Made by a program: the position numbers and the translations under genes. Shown in pieces: positions 41,401 through 48,862 of a stretch of 64,000 nucleotides of DNA. How positions within the stretch are numbered: position 1 is the stretch's first letter; each line of letters begins with the position of its first letter. Below the pieces are notes generated by a model. That model saw nothing but the letters and a program-made list of their open reading frames with translations, was not told the DNA's origin and made no database searches. Source of the stretch: Promicromonospora panici (GTDB taxonomy: Bacteria > Actinomycetota > Actinomycetes > Actinomycetales > Cellulomonadaceae); assembly GCF_900608595.1 (NCBI RefSeq), contig NZ_UWYY01000011.1:1-64000 (forward strand), given 5' to 3'.

Positions 41401-43035
41401 ACCAGCCTCTGGGCGGACGACCTGCAGGTGACCGTGGTCGGCACCCTCGGCGAGCTGCCGGGCGTCGTCGACACGGGCAGGGTCCGGCACGTGCCCAGCC
41501 TGGCGGGGATCATCCGCGAGCTGGAGGCGCGCGCCGCCGACGTCGACCGCACGCTCGCCCAGGTCGGCGCCACGTCCGTCACGGATGCGCGCGGCCGCGG
41601 TCTGGCGACCGATGCCTGGACCCCCGAGATTCTCCTCGTGGGGGAGCGGTTAGGCCTGGTCGAGCGCACCAAGCTGGAGGGCCTGGTCGAGCGGGTGCCC
41701 GGCGTCGGCATTGCCGCCGTGACCTCCAGCGCCGAGGTCGGCGACTGGGTCCTCGACCTCACCGGCGAGCTCACCAACGGCGACACCGCCCGCGGCATCC
41801 TCATGCCGGCCTATATCGCCGTGCGGCCGCAACAGCTCGACGCCGCCACCTACGCCCAAGCCCTGGCCCTGCTGGCCGACCCCGAGACCGCACCCGGCCC
41901 CGCCTGGAGCCGCTCGATCAACCGCGCCGAACCGACGCTGGAGGAGATCCCCATGGATGTTGTCCGCGCTGGTGCCGCGGATTCCGACGTCGCGGTCGGC
42001 GAAGGGGCGGGCCTCGCGCCGTCGCCGGGTTACGCGACGGGGACGGCGGGCGGACAGACGACATCGGGCACGCGGTCCGGGAGCTTCGCTCCGTGGGCGA
42101 ATGCGGCCGTGAGCGTGGCGACGCCGCCGCTGGGTACGCCGGTGGTCCCGGGGTCGGGTTCGCTGGTCGGGCCTGTCGAGACCGCTCAGCCCGTCGAGAC
42201 CCCGCCGCCGGCCCAGCCCGAACCGCAGCCCGAGCGCCTCGCGGCCCCGGTCGTGCGGGTGCTGGGGAGCGTGGAGCTCGCCGGGACGAGCGGCGTCGAG
42301 CTGCCGTCCACGCACCAGCGTCAGGCCACCGAGCTGATCGCGTTCCTGGCGTTCAACCCGGGCTCGCGTGGGTCGGACATCTCGAAGGCACTGTGGCCGT
42401 CGCGCGAGCCGAACCTTGCGACGCGGCGCTCCGCGGTCTCGCGGGCGCGGCGCTGGCTCGGCACCGATGCGGGCGGCTACGAGTACCTGCCGCGCTACTG
42501 GTCCACCGACGACGGCGGCCAGGCCGACCTCGAGTCCGCCGGCTACCGCCTGCGCGGGGTCCGCACGGACTGGCACACGTTCTGCGATCTGGTCGGCCCG
42601 GACCTGTCGCAGACGCCGACGTCGGACCTGCTCGCCGCGCTCGACATGGTGCGCGGCCGGCCGTTCGAGGGAGTGCCGCTGCGCAAGTACGCGTGGGCGG
42701 AGCAGCTGATGCACACGATCTCGTCCGGGGTGGTGGACGTGTCCCACGAGGTGGCTCGCCGGGCGTTGCTGGATGGCGACTTCGCGATGGCGCGGCACGC
42801 CTCCCAGGTGGGGCGGCTTGCCGACCCGGTGGACGAGCGGTCGTGGCGCAACGGGATCCGCGCGGAGATCGCTTCCGGACGCCGGGACGCCGTCGGGCGG
42901 CTCGTCGACCGGCTGCGCGACCACCTGGAGCAGCTCGCGATGGAGCCCGAGCCGGACACCGAGGAGCTGCTGGCGCAGGTGGACGAGCAGGACCGCCGGC
43001 GCGCGGCGGATGCGGAGAGGACGCCGCGGGGCTGA
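38485..43035 (+). CDS. membrane protein with extracellular LysM domains and cytoplasmic winged-helix/BTAD module
   Basis: 1,516 residues, last gene of the Tad operon. Three N-terminal hydrophobic segments (about 30-52, 73-100, 128-150) precede LysM 1 (YTVQPGDSLWRIAEQTLGDG, from about 192) and LysM 2 (VIVESGDTLWGIAEEELGDG, from about 309), which bind peptidoglycan. A disordered acidic Glu/Pro/Ala-rich spacer of about 400 residues leads to a fourth membrane helix (GVGGLLAAGLLALVAVKRRR, about 785-800). The cytoplasmic half has an unassigned alpha/beta domain and, from about 1255, a winged helix (THQRQATELIAFLAFNPGSR) and bacterial transcriptional activator domain to about 1510. LysM-BTAD proteins occur beside actinobacterial Tad loci. 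It looks like a wall-sensing regulator or scaffold; direct DNA binding is unproven. Confidence 0.85.
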   Translation: MSTSTVQGRAVTGEPGGPQRGTGARVVRGLGAALLLVALVVGIPVGLWILGGPVWTGPVSLNRIISTLSSPDVTGSVLLGLVKIVGWIGWLTFAIAVVIEVVAALRGRHSPHVRGLGAQQRAAAVLVGAVITMLVAAPSVAPAMAAPSPVEAGRTGTVATAPVASDAAAPSGVSGATDKVGGHARADEAPSATYTVQPGDSLWRIAEQTLGDGARFKQIADLNYGVPQADGNALDAGHWIEPGWVLRLPVEASGASVETDVAATSTGADEDDPVGIAPSKAPTDDEADPDDSDGTVDVRNRGAAPESAEVIVESGDTLWGIAEEELGDGTKYPEVFEASRATEQPGGARLTDPDYILPGWTVTVPGAGEPTSGGGGEGSRTDDAAQRSPGADESADEPSQSAGPDASDESTETTPEDADAGQPDASESAAAAAGAAGKPDRSAPEDSAPEEQAPEQTAPSAEVTPEGAVEVEPDDIDEPGGAGNDVVERTPSGEQPSGEQPAGEAPAAPEPNRVAQNAQPKELSDRDGAGQGGGEREGTGLPDPADVGSGSAGLGGRDAEDPADKEPAPEETAEGNLVPQAPPAPRETPGPQYDEVTPEDLRNDPNLEPNESARQDGSPRETIPGEGLIADELMPQDEPEQPAEETSSGSGTTWGGDPASDSVVENGAEGLTGDPAEILPDSDVTATSGGAVTEEVLPDEMSGDEPVAGERVPEVAVESSPPVVAPVESASGAGSAPVDVAGATTAATAAAGTTAGGASLLDSATDVVSDVVDDLDESVGVRTAAGVGGLLAAGLLALVAVKRRRARKGRVPGETVVVPGPETPAGALERDLHTVEDPFGRDQVDRALRTLAQWHRERGLPLPGVRVARLKSGEFVELYLDRPADLPEPWASTTDRFVWQLAAADADAASRVGSGEAADTDGEAPYPALVTVGHDDEDTHLMLDLENLACLDIRGSDAAAQATLAALAIELATSLWADDLQVTVVGTLGELPGVVDTGRVRHVPSLAGIIRELEARAADVDRTLAQVGATSVTDARGRGLATDAWTPEILLVGERLGLVERTKLEGLVERVPGVGIAAVTSSAEVGDWVLDLTGELTNGDTARGILMPAYIAVRPQQLDAATYAQALALLADPETAPGPAWSRSINRAEPTLEEIPMDVVRAGAADSDVAVGEGAGLAPSPGYATGTAGGQTTSGTRSGSFAPWANAAVSVATPPLGTPVVPGSGSLVGPVETAQPVETPPPAQPEPQPERLAAPVVRVLGSVELAGTSGVELPSTHQRQATELIAFLAFNPGSRGSDISKALWPSREPNLATRRSAVSRARRWLGTDAGGYEYLPRYWSTDDGGQADLESAGYRLRGVRTDWHTFCDLVGPDLSQTPTSDLLAALDMVRGRPFEGVPLRKYAWAEQLMHTISSGVVDVSHEVARRALLDGDFAMARHASQVGRLADPVDERSWRNGIRAEIASGRRDAVGRLVDRLRDHLEQLAMEPEPDTEELLAQVDEQDRRRAADAERTPRG

Positions 43036-43040
43036 GGCCG

Positions 43041-43096
43041 TCGCTGGTCGAGCTTGTCGGAGGGCATTCCCGCTCTCCGACAAGCTCGACCAGCGA
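43041..43096. terminator. perfect 22-bp inverted repeat, bidirectional terminator of REP-like sequence
   Basis: Arms 43041-43062 and 43075-43096 are perfectly complementary with a 12-nt loop, between the convergent LysM-BTAD and asparaginase genes. Each arm contains CAAGCTCGACCAGCGA or its complement; related units recur at 53326, 54206 and 63171. Confidence 0.85.
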
Positions 43097-43114
43097 AGCG
43101 GGCAGCAGGGCCTG

Positions 43115-44359
43115 TCAGTCCTGGGCGAAGGTCGGCGTGCCGTAGTCCTCGAACCAGTCGCGCGCCTCGTCGATGTCGTCGGTGAAGGTGCGGGACAGCA
43201 GCAGCATCAACCGGGCCTTCACGGGGGTGAGGTCTCCGCCGGCGATCACGCCGTCGCCGGTTCCGTACGAGCCGCCGGAGCCGGTGCGGGTCGTCGAGAC
43301 GAACCAGACGCCGTCGGCTACCGCGGCCGAGCGGGCGGTGCCCATCGCGCGGGAGATGCCGCCCGCCCCGGTGCCCGCGGTGACGATGCCGGTCGCGCCG
43401 GCCTCGTGGAAGCCGGCGATCGCCTCGCCGCCAGCGCCCTGGTAGGACATAGCGATCTCGACCTTCGGCAGTTCCCCGGGTCCGACGTCGGACAGGTCGA
43501 AGGGTGTGTACCAGCGGCGGCTGTCGCAGTCGAGCACGCGGGCGGGCGCCCGGCCGAGCATGATGGTGTCGCCGTCGATCCAGCCGAGGACCCCGTACTC
43601 GCGCGACTGGAAGGTGTCCGTGCGGTACGAGCTGGTCTTGGTGACGTCGCGGGCAGCCTGGATCTCGTCGTTCAGCATGAGGACCGTGCCGAAGCAGTAG
43701 GTCTGCTGGGACGCCGCGATCTTGATCGCGTTGTAGAGGTTGGCGGGCGCGTCGGTGCCGAACACGAGGTCGGAGTCGGGTCCGTCGCCCGCGCCCCAGG
43801 GGCGCATGGAGCCCGACGTGATCACGGGCTTCTTGGACTGGACCGTCAGGTCGAGCCAGTACGCGAACTCTTCCTGCGTATCGGTCCCGGTGGTGACGAC
43901 GACGGCGTCCGCGTTCTTGAGTGCGTTCTCGACCGTGAGCGTGAGCTCGTGGAACTGGGCGATCGTGTAGCCGGACGAGCCCGCGTTGCCGAACTGGATC
44001 GACGAGACGTCGGCGACGGAGTCGAGCTCCGGGCGCAGGGTGTCGAGCATGTCCTCCATGAGGTAGGTCCCGGCACGGTAGTTGGTGAAGGTGTCGCGGC
44101 CCGACGCCTTCCCGGCGATCGTGCCGCCCGTCGCGATGACGACCACCCTGGGCGTGCGGCTCTTCGGCGCCGTGGCCTGCTCGTACGCCGCGGACCGAAT
44201 GCCGAGCGGGTTGGTCCCGGCGGCCTGGATGCTGACGTGCGCGGGCGCCCGGTCGGCGGCGATGTTCCAGCCGACGGCGCCGGCAAGCGTCGCCGTGCCG
44301 ACGACGGCGGCCGTGGCGGCCGCGATGGTGCGCCTGGTCAGGGCGATGACTGTGGGCAT
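43115..44359 (-). CDS. secreted type II L-asparaginase
   Basis: 414 residues. An N-terminal signal or anchor (ALTRRTIAAATAAVVGTATLAGAVGW) targets it outside the membrane. Asparaginase motifs: VVVIATGGTIAGKAS with the first catalytic Thr, VVVTTGTDTQEEFAYWLDL with the TDxxEE motif, and PVITSGSMRPW. It hydrolyses Asn to Asp and ammonia. The ATG at 44359 follows GGGGAAG and gives a clean signal; the frame extends to 44485 but that part contains no conserved sequence. Convergent with the Tad operon, divergent from the lipoprotein gene. Confidence 0.92.
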   Translation of the reverse strand: MPTVIALTRRTIAAATAAVVGTATLAGAVGWNIAADRAPAHVSIQAAGTNPLGIRSAAYEQATAPKSRTPRVVVIATGGTIAGKASGRDTFTNYRAGTYLMEDMLDTLRPELDSVADVSSIQFGNAGSSGYTIAQFHELTLTVENALKNADAVVVTTGTDTQEEFAYWLDLTVQSKKPVITSGSMRPWGAGDGPDSDLVFGTDAPANLYNAIKIAASQQTYCFGTVLMLNDEIQAARDVTKTSSYRTDTFQSREYGVLGWIDGDTIMLGRAPARVLDCDSRRWYTPFDLSDVGPGELPKVEIAMSYQGAGGEAIAGFHEAGATGIVTAGTGAGGISRAMGTARSAAVADGVWFVSTTRTGSGGSYGTGDGVIAGGDLTPVKARLMLLLSRTFTDDIDEARDWFEDYGTPTFAQD

Positions 44360-44436
44360 GGGTTCTTCCCCTTCGGTCGGCTCGTCGCCGACGCTATGGG
44401 GCGGGAGTTTCGGTGGGATTGCCCGGGTGTTGACAG

Positions 44437-44445
44437 TTATCCACA
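44437..44445. promoter_or_regulatory. consensus DnaA box
   Basis: TTATCCACA, a perfect DnaA-box consensus, in the intergenic region between the asparaginase and lipoprotein genes. It stands alone; a single box of this size can also arise by chance in 64 kb. Confidence 0.4.
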
Positions 44446-44493
44446 GGACCCACTTTCCGGATCGCCTGGGCCGGGCTAGCGTCATTCTCGGCT

Positions 44494-44509
44494 GTTGCGG
44501 ATACGCAAC
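44494..44509. promoter_or_regulatory. 16-bp palindromic site, copy 1
   Basis: GTTGCGGATACGCAAC, one base from the perfect palindrome at 46835. It ends 29 nt upstream of the lipoprotein start at 44539. Confidence 0.55.
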
Positions 44510-44538
44510 GGTGGGGCGTGAGCGGCAGGGGGACGCGG

Positions 44539-45132
44539 ATGAGTGGCGCGACGATGCGCGTGGCGGGGTTGATCGTGGCGGTCGGCTTCGCGCTGTCTGG
44601 GTGTACTGGGTCGGCGCCTGATCCAGGCGTGACTGGGTCCCCGACTGGTGAGTCGACGCCGGTGGCGTCTGATTCCGCGAGCCCGACGCCGACGGGGCCG
44701 GCGAAGCCGGAGCGGCCTGAGGCGATGAAGCGGGACGACGCGAAGGGGGCGGCGGCTGCGGCGGAGTACTTCATCGAGCTCTACCCGTATGTGATGGCGA
44801 CGGGGGATACCGAGGAGTTCGAGGCGATGTCGCATCGGGCTTGCGGGTTCTGCGATGACGCGCTTGAACAGGCTAAGAGAATTCGAACACGCCATGAGAC
44901 GTGGACTGGCGGTGAAATTCGCAGCGTCCTGCTCGAAACCTACGCGAGAGACGAGGTCACTGGCATATACCCGCTCGACTTCGAAGTCGAGCAGTCCGCA
45001 GCGCAGATCACCGATGCCGATGGTGTCACTGTTTTTGAGGGTGAAGATGAGCAGGCCACATACCGTGTGGAGCTCGGTTGGAAGAGCGGCGACTGGGTCG
45101 TTGTGGAGATCGCGTCTGGGCCGACCCCGTGA
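44539..45132 (+). CDS. DUF6318 family lipoprotein
   Basis: 197 residues. A lipoprotein signal ends in the lipobox LSGC (VGFALSGCTG), followed by a Thr/Ser/Pro-rich tether and the DUF6318 domain (AAAAEYFIELYPYVMATGDT, then MSHRACGFCDDAL with two Cys), which has an NTF2-like pattern. The ATG at 44539 is preceded by AGGGGGAC at the right distance. It overlaps the next gene by 4 nt (GTGA), so the two are made together. DUF6318 lipoproteins are frequent in Micrococcales near secretion or pilus loci; function unknown. The 3' half from about 44870 has distinctly lower GC than the 5' half. Confidence 0.85.
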   Translation: MSGATMRVAGLIVAVGFALSGCTGSAPDPGVTGSPTGESTPVASDSASPTPTGPAKPERPEAMKRDDAKGAAAAAEYFIELYPYVMATGDTEEFEAMSHRACGFCDDALEQAKRIRTRHETWTGGEIRSVLLETYARDEVTGIYPLDFEVEQSAAQITDADGVTVFEGEDEQATYRVELGWKSGDWVVVEIASGPTP

Positions 45133-46046
45133 ACGGCGCCAGCGCCCGTATCGGCACGACGATTGCGATCGTTGGGATATTCATCGCGGTCAGCTCACCC
45201 CTGTGGGCTCACGCAGACGACGGCTACGAGCAGTTCGGTGGAACTGCGCGCGGGCAGACGATATCCGTCGGTGCCGAACGCGCCGCTCCTAGGTCGGTGC
45301 AAGGAGGTAGCGCTGATTCCGGGTCGAATGTCTCGCCGGCGCGCCAGCCGCCGCCCGTCCGCCAATGGCGCGTGACCCCGGCCATGTGTTTCCTCCGAGA
45401 CCTCGGCGGCGCTACTTCTTTCGCCGAGTCCTGCAACGAGGGCCACCAGCTCGCCTATGCCGGCATCGAGTGCGAGGAAAACGAGCGGGCTGTCGGTGCC
45501 CTGTTCGAGCAGCGCCGACAGGCAGGCGGATGGACGGACGCAGAAATGGTCGAGGAGGAGTCGTGCCTGGCCGAGCAACGGCAGCAAGTCGATATCCCTG
45601 TAGCCGCGGCACGAGCGTTCCAGGAGATGGAGATCGCGCCGTCGGAGGTGAATGTGCAACCGCCGGACGGCTGGACGTTGGTCAATGTCGACACGATCGC
45701 CTTCACTGAGAGCCAACCCCGCACAATGAGTACCAGTCTGTTCGGCATACCCGTAGAGATCCGGGCTCTGCCGACCAACTACTCGTGGGACTTCGGCGAC
45801 GGATCGACTCCGTTGGTCACTACGGATCCTGGCGCGCCGTACCCGGCCCACACGGTTGCCCACGCCTACGCGAATCCGGGTGCGGCAACTATCTCGCTCA
45901 CCACGACATGGCACGGCCAGTTCCGGTTGGCCGGCGAGCCGACCTGGCATGACGTGGCAGGCGAGGGAACCACGGTGTCGTCGTCGGACAGCCTGGAGAT
46001 CCTGGAAGCGCGAGCGCGACTGGTGGAAGACCTGTACGGCGGCTGA
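45129..46046 (+). CDS. secreted PKD-domain protein
   Basis: 305 residues: a signal peptide (RIGTTIAIVGIFIAVSSPLWAHA), a cysteine-containing middle region (MCFLRDLGG, FAESCNEG, GIECEENE, EESCLAEQ: probably two disulfides), and a C-terminal PKD-type fold with the hallmark YSWDFGDGS and HAYANPGAATISLTTTW. GTG 45129 overlaps the lipoprotein stop. Several codons differ from the GC-rich usage of the core genes. With the lipoprotein it forms a secreted pair resembling that at 47.0-48.7 kb. Confidence 0.8.
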   Translation: MNGASARIGTTIAIVGIFIAVSSPLWAHADDGYEQFGGTARGQTISVGAERAAPRSVQGGSADSGSNVSPARQPPPVRQWRVTPAMCFLRDLGGATSFAESCNEGHQLAYAGIECEENERAVGALFEQRRQAGGWTDAEMVEEESCLAEQRQQVDIPVAAARAFQEMEIAPSEVNVQPPDGWTLVNVDTIAFTESQPRTMSTSLFGIPVEIRALPTNYSWDFGDGSTPLVTTDPGAPYPAHTVAHAYANPGAATISLTTTWHGQFRLAGEPTWHDVAGEGTTVSSSDSLEILEARARLVEDLYGG

Positions 46047-46084
46047 TTCCGAGGCGGATTCGCCACGCACACAGCGCCGCGCAA

Positions 46085-46612
46085 TCAGGCTGTCTGGCTC
46101 CTGATAGCACTGGTGTCGATGCAGCGATCGATCAGCCCGGTCAGTTCCACTGAGAGCGGGAGCTCAGCCTGCTCGGCGGGACTGACGCCGTCGTAGAGTG
46201 TGATGGCGACGGGGCCCGGTTCCTGGTCGGCTGCGGCATCCGTGCAGAGCAGCACGCCCACGCTGGGGGCGTGGACCGTGGGCACGCGGACCAGGTCGTC
46301 AACGAGGTCAAGGGTGTAGCGAGCGCGGGCAACGAGGGCGGGGTCGAAGCGGCCGGCCCGGACCTGGATGGCGATGTACCGCATCTGGGTGACGTGGAAG
46401 AGCAAGAGGTCGACGGTGTAGTCGCGGGCGTCCTCGGTGATGGTCACGTGGCGGTCGACCAGGCACATGTGGCGAGGCGGCACGGCGAGCAGATCCTCGA
46501 GATGGTCCACGACGATGCCCGTGAAGGAGCGCCGGATCGAGTCGACGAGCTCTCCGACGACGTCCTCGAATCCCTCCGGTTGGAAGTCCTCGGTGCGCAG
46601 GAAGAAGCTCAT
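46085..46612 (-). CDS. DUF1016 (YhcG-type) nuclease-domain protein, probably inactive
   Basis: 175 residues matching the C-terminal PD-(D/E)XK part of YhcG/DUF1016 proteins: DVVGELVDSIRRSFTGIV, MCLVDRHVTITEDARDYTVDLLLFH, AIQVRAGRFDPALVARARYTLDLVDD, VGVLLCTDA. The first catalytic Asp is kept (TVDLLLFH), but the second motif, IDLKIGKF in active relatives, reads IQVRAGRF, losing the acid and the lysine. Its ATG overlaps the stop of the next upstream gene, which carries what remains of the N-terminal domain. Low-similarity function; toxin- or recombination-associated roles are proposed for the family. Confidence 0.7.
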   Translation of the reverse strand: MSFFLRTEDFQPEGFEDVVGELVDSIRRSFTGIVVDHLEDLLAVPPRHMCLVDRHVTITEDARDYTVDLLLFHVTQMRYIAIQVRAGRFDPALVARARYTLDLVDDLVRVPTVHAPSVGVLLCTDAAADQEPGPVAITLYDGVSPAEQAELPLSVELTGLIDRCIDTSAIRSQTA

Positions 46613-46794
46613 GAATTGATCCTCGCGATTTCGCGCCCTGGAAAGCCGTCGGCACCGGGCCAGGCAACGACGCCGCCTGGAAACGCCGCCTCGAACCCGC
46701 GCTGAGCGGCCCGAACACGCGCCTTCAGGTCTGCGATGAACTGGTCGTAGCGTTCGGGTGCTGGCTCGGCCTCTGTGCTGGTGGAATCGCTCAT
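46609..46794 (-). CDS. truncated DUF1016 N-terminal fragment
   Basis: 61 residues (ATG 46794). The helix YDQFIADLKARVRAAQRGFEAAF resembles the beginning of DUF1016_N (normally about 150 residues and fused to the nuclease). Most of that domain is missing, and a stop separates it from the nuclease part by a 4-nt ATGA overlap. The arrangement is a gene fission with deletion, still translationally coupled. A perfect palindrome at 46835-46850 lies 40 nt upstream. Confidence 0.5.
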   Translation of the reverse strand: MSDSTSTEAEPAPERYDQFIADLKARVRAAQRGFEAAFPGGVVAWPGADGFPGREIARINS

Positions 46795-46834
46795 AGCCCA
46801 AGCCTGTAGAGAGATCTCAGCATCCGCCACCCGA

Positions 46835-46850
46835 GTTGCGTATACGCAAC
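46835..46850. promoter_or_regulatory. 16-bp palindromic site, copy 2 (perfect)
   Basis: GTTGCGTATACGCAAC, an exact 16-bp palindrome 40 nt upstream of the DUF1016 fragment start (minus) and 183 bp upstream of the anchored-protein gene at 47034 (plus). Confidence 0.6.
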
Positions 46851-47033
46851 GAAACCGCACAAGCTTCAGCCGGATCTGGGCGAGGTCATGACGAGTTCCT
46901 GGACCGTCGTTGTCCTACGTTGGCGGGATGTTGTGAATTATCACGGAAGCACCTTGCCGAGAAGACGGATATAGCGCACCCTTGCTTACGGCCGTGTTCA
47001 CTGAGTTCTGCCCGAAGTTGAGGGAGTCGCCGG

Positions 47034-47705
47034 ATGGTCTCGTCCGCCATCACGCCCACGCGCACCATCGCCGTCCTCATCGGGGTCGCAGTCATTGCGG
47101 TAGCCGGGTTCGCGGTCGTGCGTTCGGGAGTGTTCGAGCCGGAGACGGTCCAAGGAGCGATCCCCGGTCCGGGTTCGTCATCACCTTCGGCGTCGATCTC
47201 GGAGTCGGTGAGTCCTTCGGCGTCGCCGTCTCCGAAGGCGTCGCCCAAGCCGACGACGCCGGAGCAGATCAAGGCGAAGAACATCGCTGACGCGAAGGCG
47301 CGCCTCGTGGAGTACTACGAGACAACGGCGACCGTGGCGAACAACGGGTACAAGGACTGGGATACGGAACTCAGACCCTTCTGGGGACACCCAGCGCTGC
47401 GAGCTTCGCTTCGAGCTGTGTACACCGAATCGGCGGAGACCGGGGACTATACGACCGGCGCAGCATCGGTTGAGACAATGAACGTGACCAACTACAAGAC
47501 ATCAGACGTCGGGAACGAAGAGGTCCACCTCAACGCCTGCGTTGACTTTGGTGACGTGCGCACTTTTGCAGAGAACGGCGAGGAGACTCCGCGTAAGGCC
47601 GGTGCGCCCACTCGTTACACGTTCGACTACGTGATGCGCCACCAGGGGCCGGGGAGCTACTGGACACTGAACGAGCAGACGCCACACCCGGAGCAAGCAT
47701 GCTGA
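47034..47705 (+). CDS. membrane-anchored extracytoplasmic protein
   Basis: 223 residues. An N-terminal anchor (TIAVLIGVAVIAVAGFAVV) and a Ser/Pro-rich tether (about 50-75) precede a domain (AKARLVEYYETTATVANNGYKD... to the end) with the helix-plus-sheet pattern of NTF2-like/DUF6318-type domains. GAGGGAG lies upstream of the ATG at 47034. It overlaps the following secreted-protein gene by 7 nt. In order and topology it mirrors the DUF6318 lipoprotein at 44539; sequence similarity between the two is too weak for me to assert homology. Confidence 0.72.
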   Translation: MVSSAITPTRTIAVLIGVAVIAVAGFAVVRSGVFEPETVQGAIPGPGSSSPSASISESVSPSASPSPKASPKPTTPEQIKAKNIADAKARLVEYYETTATVANNGYKDWDTELRPFWGHPALRASLRAVYTESAETGDYTTGAASVETMNVTNYKTSDVGNEEVHLNACVDFGDVRTFAENGEETPRKAGAPTRYTFDYVMRHQGPGSYWTLNEQTPHPEQAC

Positions 47706-48691
47706 CCTCACCGGTGACACGGACGGTCGCGCGAGCCATGGCTGGGTCAGTGGCGACATTGGCGACCCTGCTAGTCATGCTTGTTCCCATACCAATGGCC
47801 GTTGCGGACGAATGCACCCCAGGGACAACGCCAGACGGGGTCATGATTCCGTGCGAAGACGACGCTGGCGGCGGAGGTGATGGTGACGGGGGCGATCCCG
47901 GCGGTGGTGGCAATGGACCACAAGTGTGTCGCGACCTTGGTGAGGTTGTCCCATGCAGCACTGAGTACGGCGGGTGGGACGGCGATTGCTATGTGCGGAA
48001 TGCCAGCCCGCAACCACCTGCGGGCGACCCGGCCTGGGAAGGTCACGAACCGGGGGATGGGATCGTTCTTGAGTGCACCCCGCCAGACTGCGCAGAAGCG
48101 GGCGGTGACGTGAGGGCCTGCCAGGGCCACTCGTACTACTGGTCCGCTGATCCAGTTGCACCAGTTGGCCCTACTGCCGAGGAACTCGCTCAGCGCGCTG
48201 TCGCGGCGATGAACCTCACGATGGGTCAGATCGGTTCCACCCCACCGGCAACCACAAGCAACCCGAACGCGGTTGGCGCGATTGGCCTGCCGATTTGGCT
48301 GTGGATTGCGAACCGTGCTGAGAACACGATCGGCCCGATCGCGCGATCTGCGAGCGAGGGTGGACTTTCAGTCAGCGCGACGGGAACGCTCGACCGCGTC
48401 GAGTGGACCCTGACTTCAGCAAGCGGCACCACGATCGGTGCCATCACGTGCGATGGCCCCAACGCTCCGGGCACGCCGTACGACGGTCGCAACAGCGCGG
48501 AGCCGTCCCCAACCTGTGGATTTGGGGCCGACCTGAACAACAGCCCGGGCAGCCTAACTCTTACGGGCACGGCCTACTGGGTCGTCGAGTGGCAGAGCAG
48601 CGGCGGTCTGGGTGGCCAGATTCCCTTCACGTCACCGTCCAATAGCACCCAAATCCGTATCGGCGAGCTGCAGGCACTCGTGCAAGACTGA
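47699..48691 (+). CDS. secreted protein of an actinobacterial family often mislabelled ATP/GTP-binding
   Basis: 330 residues: a signal peptide (SVATLATLLVMLVPIPMAVA), a Gly/Asp-rich and Cys-rich region (about 35-140), then a conserved C-terminal domain with AEELAQRAVAAMNL, GLPIWLWI, VEWTLTSASG, ITCDGPNAPGTPYDG, SPTCGF and the closing QIRIGELQALV. I recall this C-terminal pattern from many Streptomyces and Cellulomonas proteins automatically named ATP/GTP-binding, although no P-loop is present here. Those proteins contain a PKD-like WDMGDGT motif; here it is altered to WTLTSASG. Partner of the preceding anchored protein. Confidence 0.72.
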   Translation: MLTSPVTRTVARAMAGSVATLATLLVMLVPIPMAVADECTPGTTPDGVMIPCEDDAGGGGDGDGGDPGGGGNGPQVCRDLGEVVPCSTEYGGWDGDCYVRNASPQPPAGDPAWEGHEPGDGIVLECTPPDCAEAGGDVRACQGHSYYWSADPVAPVGPTAEELAQRAVAAMNLTMGQIGSTPPATTSNPNAVGAIGLPIWLWIANRAENTIGPIARSASEGGLSVSATGTLDRVEWTLTSASGTTIGAITCDGPNAPGTPYDGRNSAEPSPTCGFGADLNNSPGSLTLTGTAYWVVEWQSSGGLGGQIPFTSPSNSTQIRIGELQALVQD

Positions 48692-48862
48692 CCGGCTCTC
48701 GCCGCTACCTCGGCGCAGCGTCTGATCCTCGATCCAACATTCGGCTCAGAGACTTCACCCGGCCTGCTGTGCCAAAGGCCCCTGACGCGGCCCGCACCGC
48801 CGATACAGTCCTCGTCGTGCCGCTCTGCGATCTCCGCTCGCGGCGACAGTGGAGGGCAACTC

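Noticed and set aside
21092-43035. Integrative conjugative element or prophage covering the secretion and Tad genes
   Set aside because: There is no integrase, relaxase, replication protein, coupling ATPase, tRNA target, direct repeat end or phage structural gene.
46933-46944. GTGA-ATTA-TCAC element as a second CRP site
   Set aside because: The spacer is 4 nt and not the 6 nt required by the CRP/GlxR consensus.
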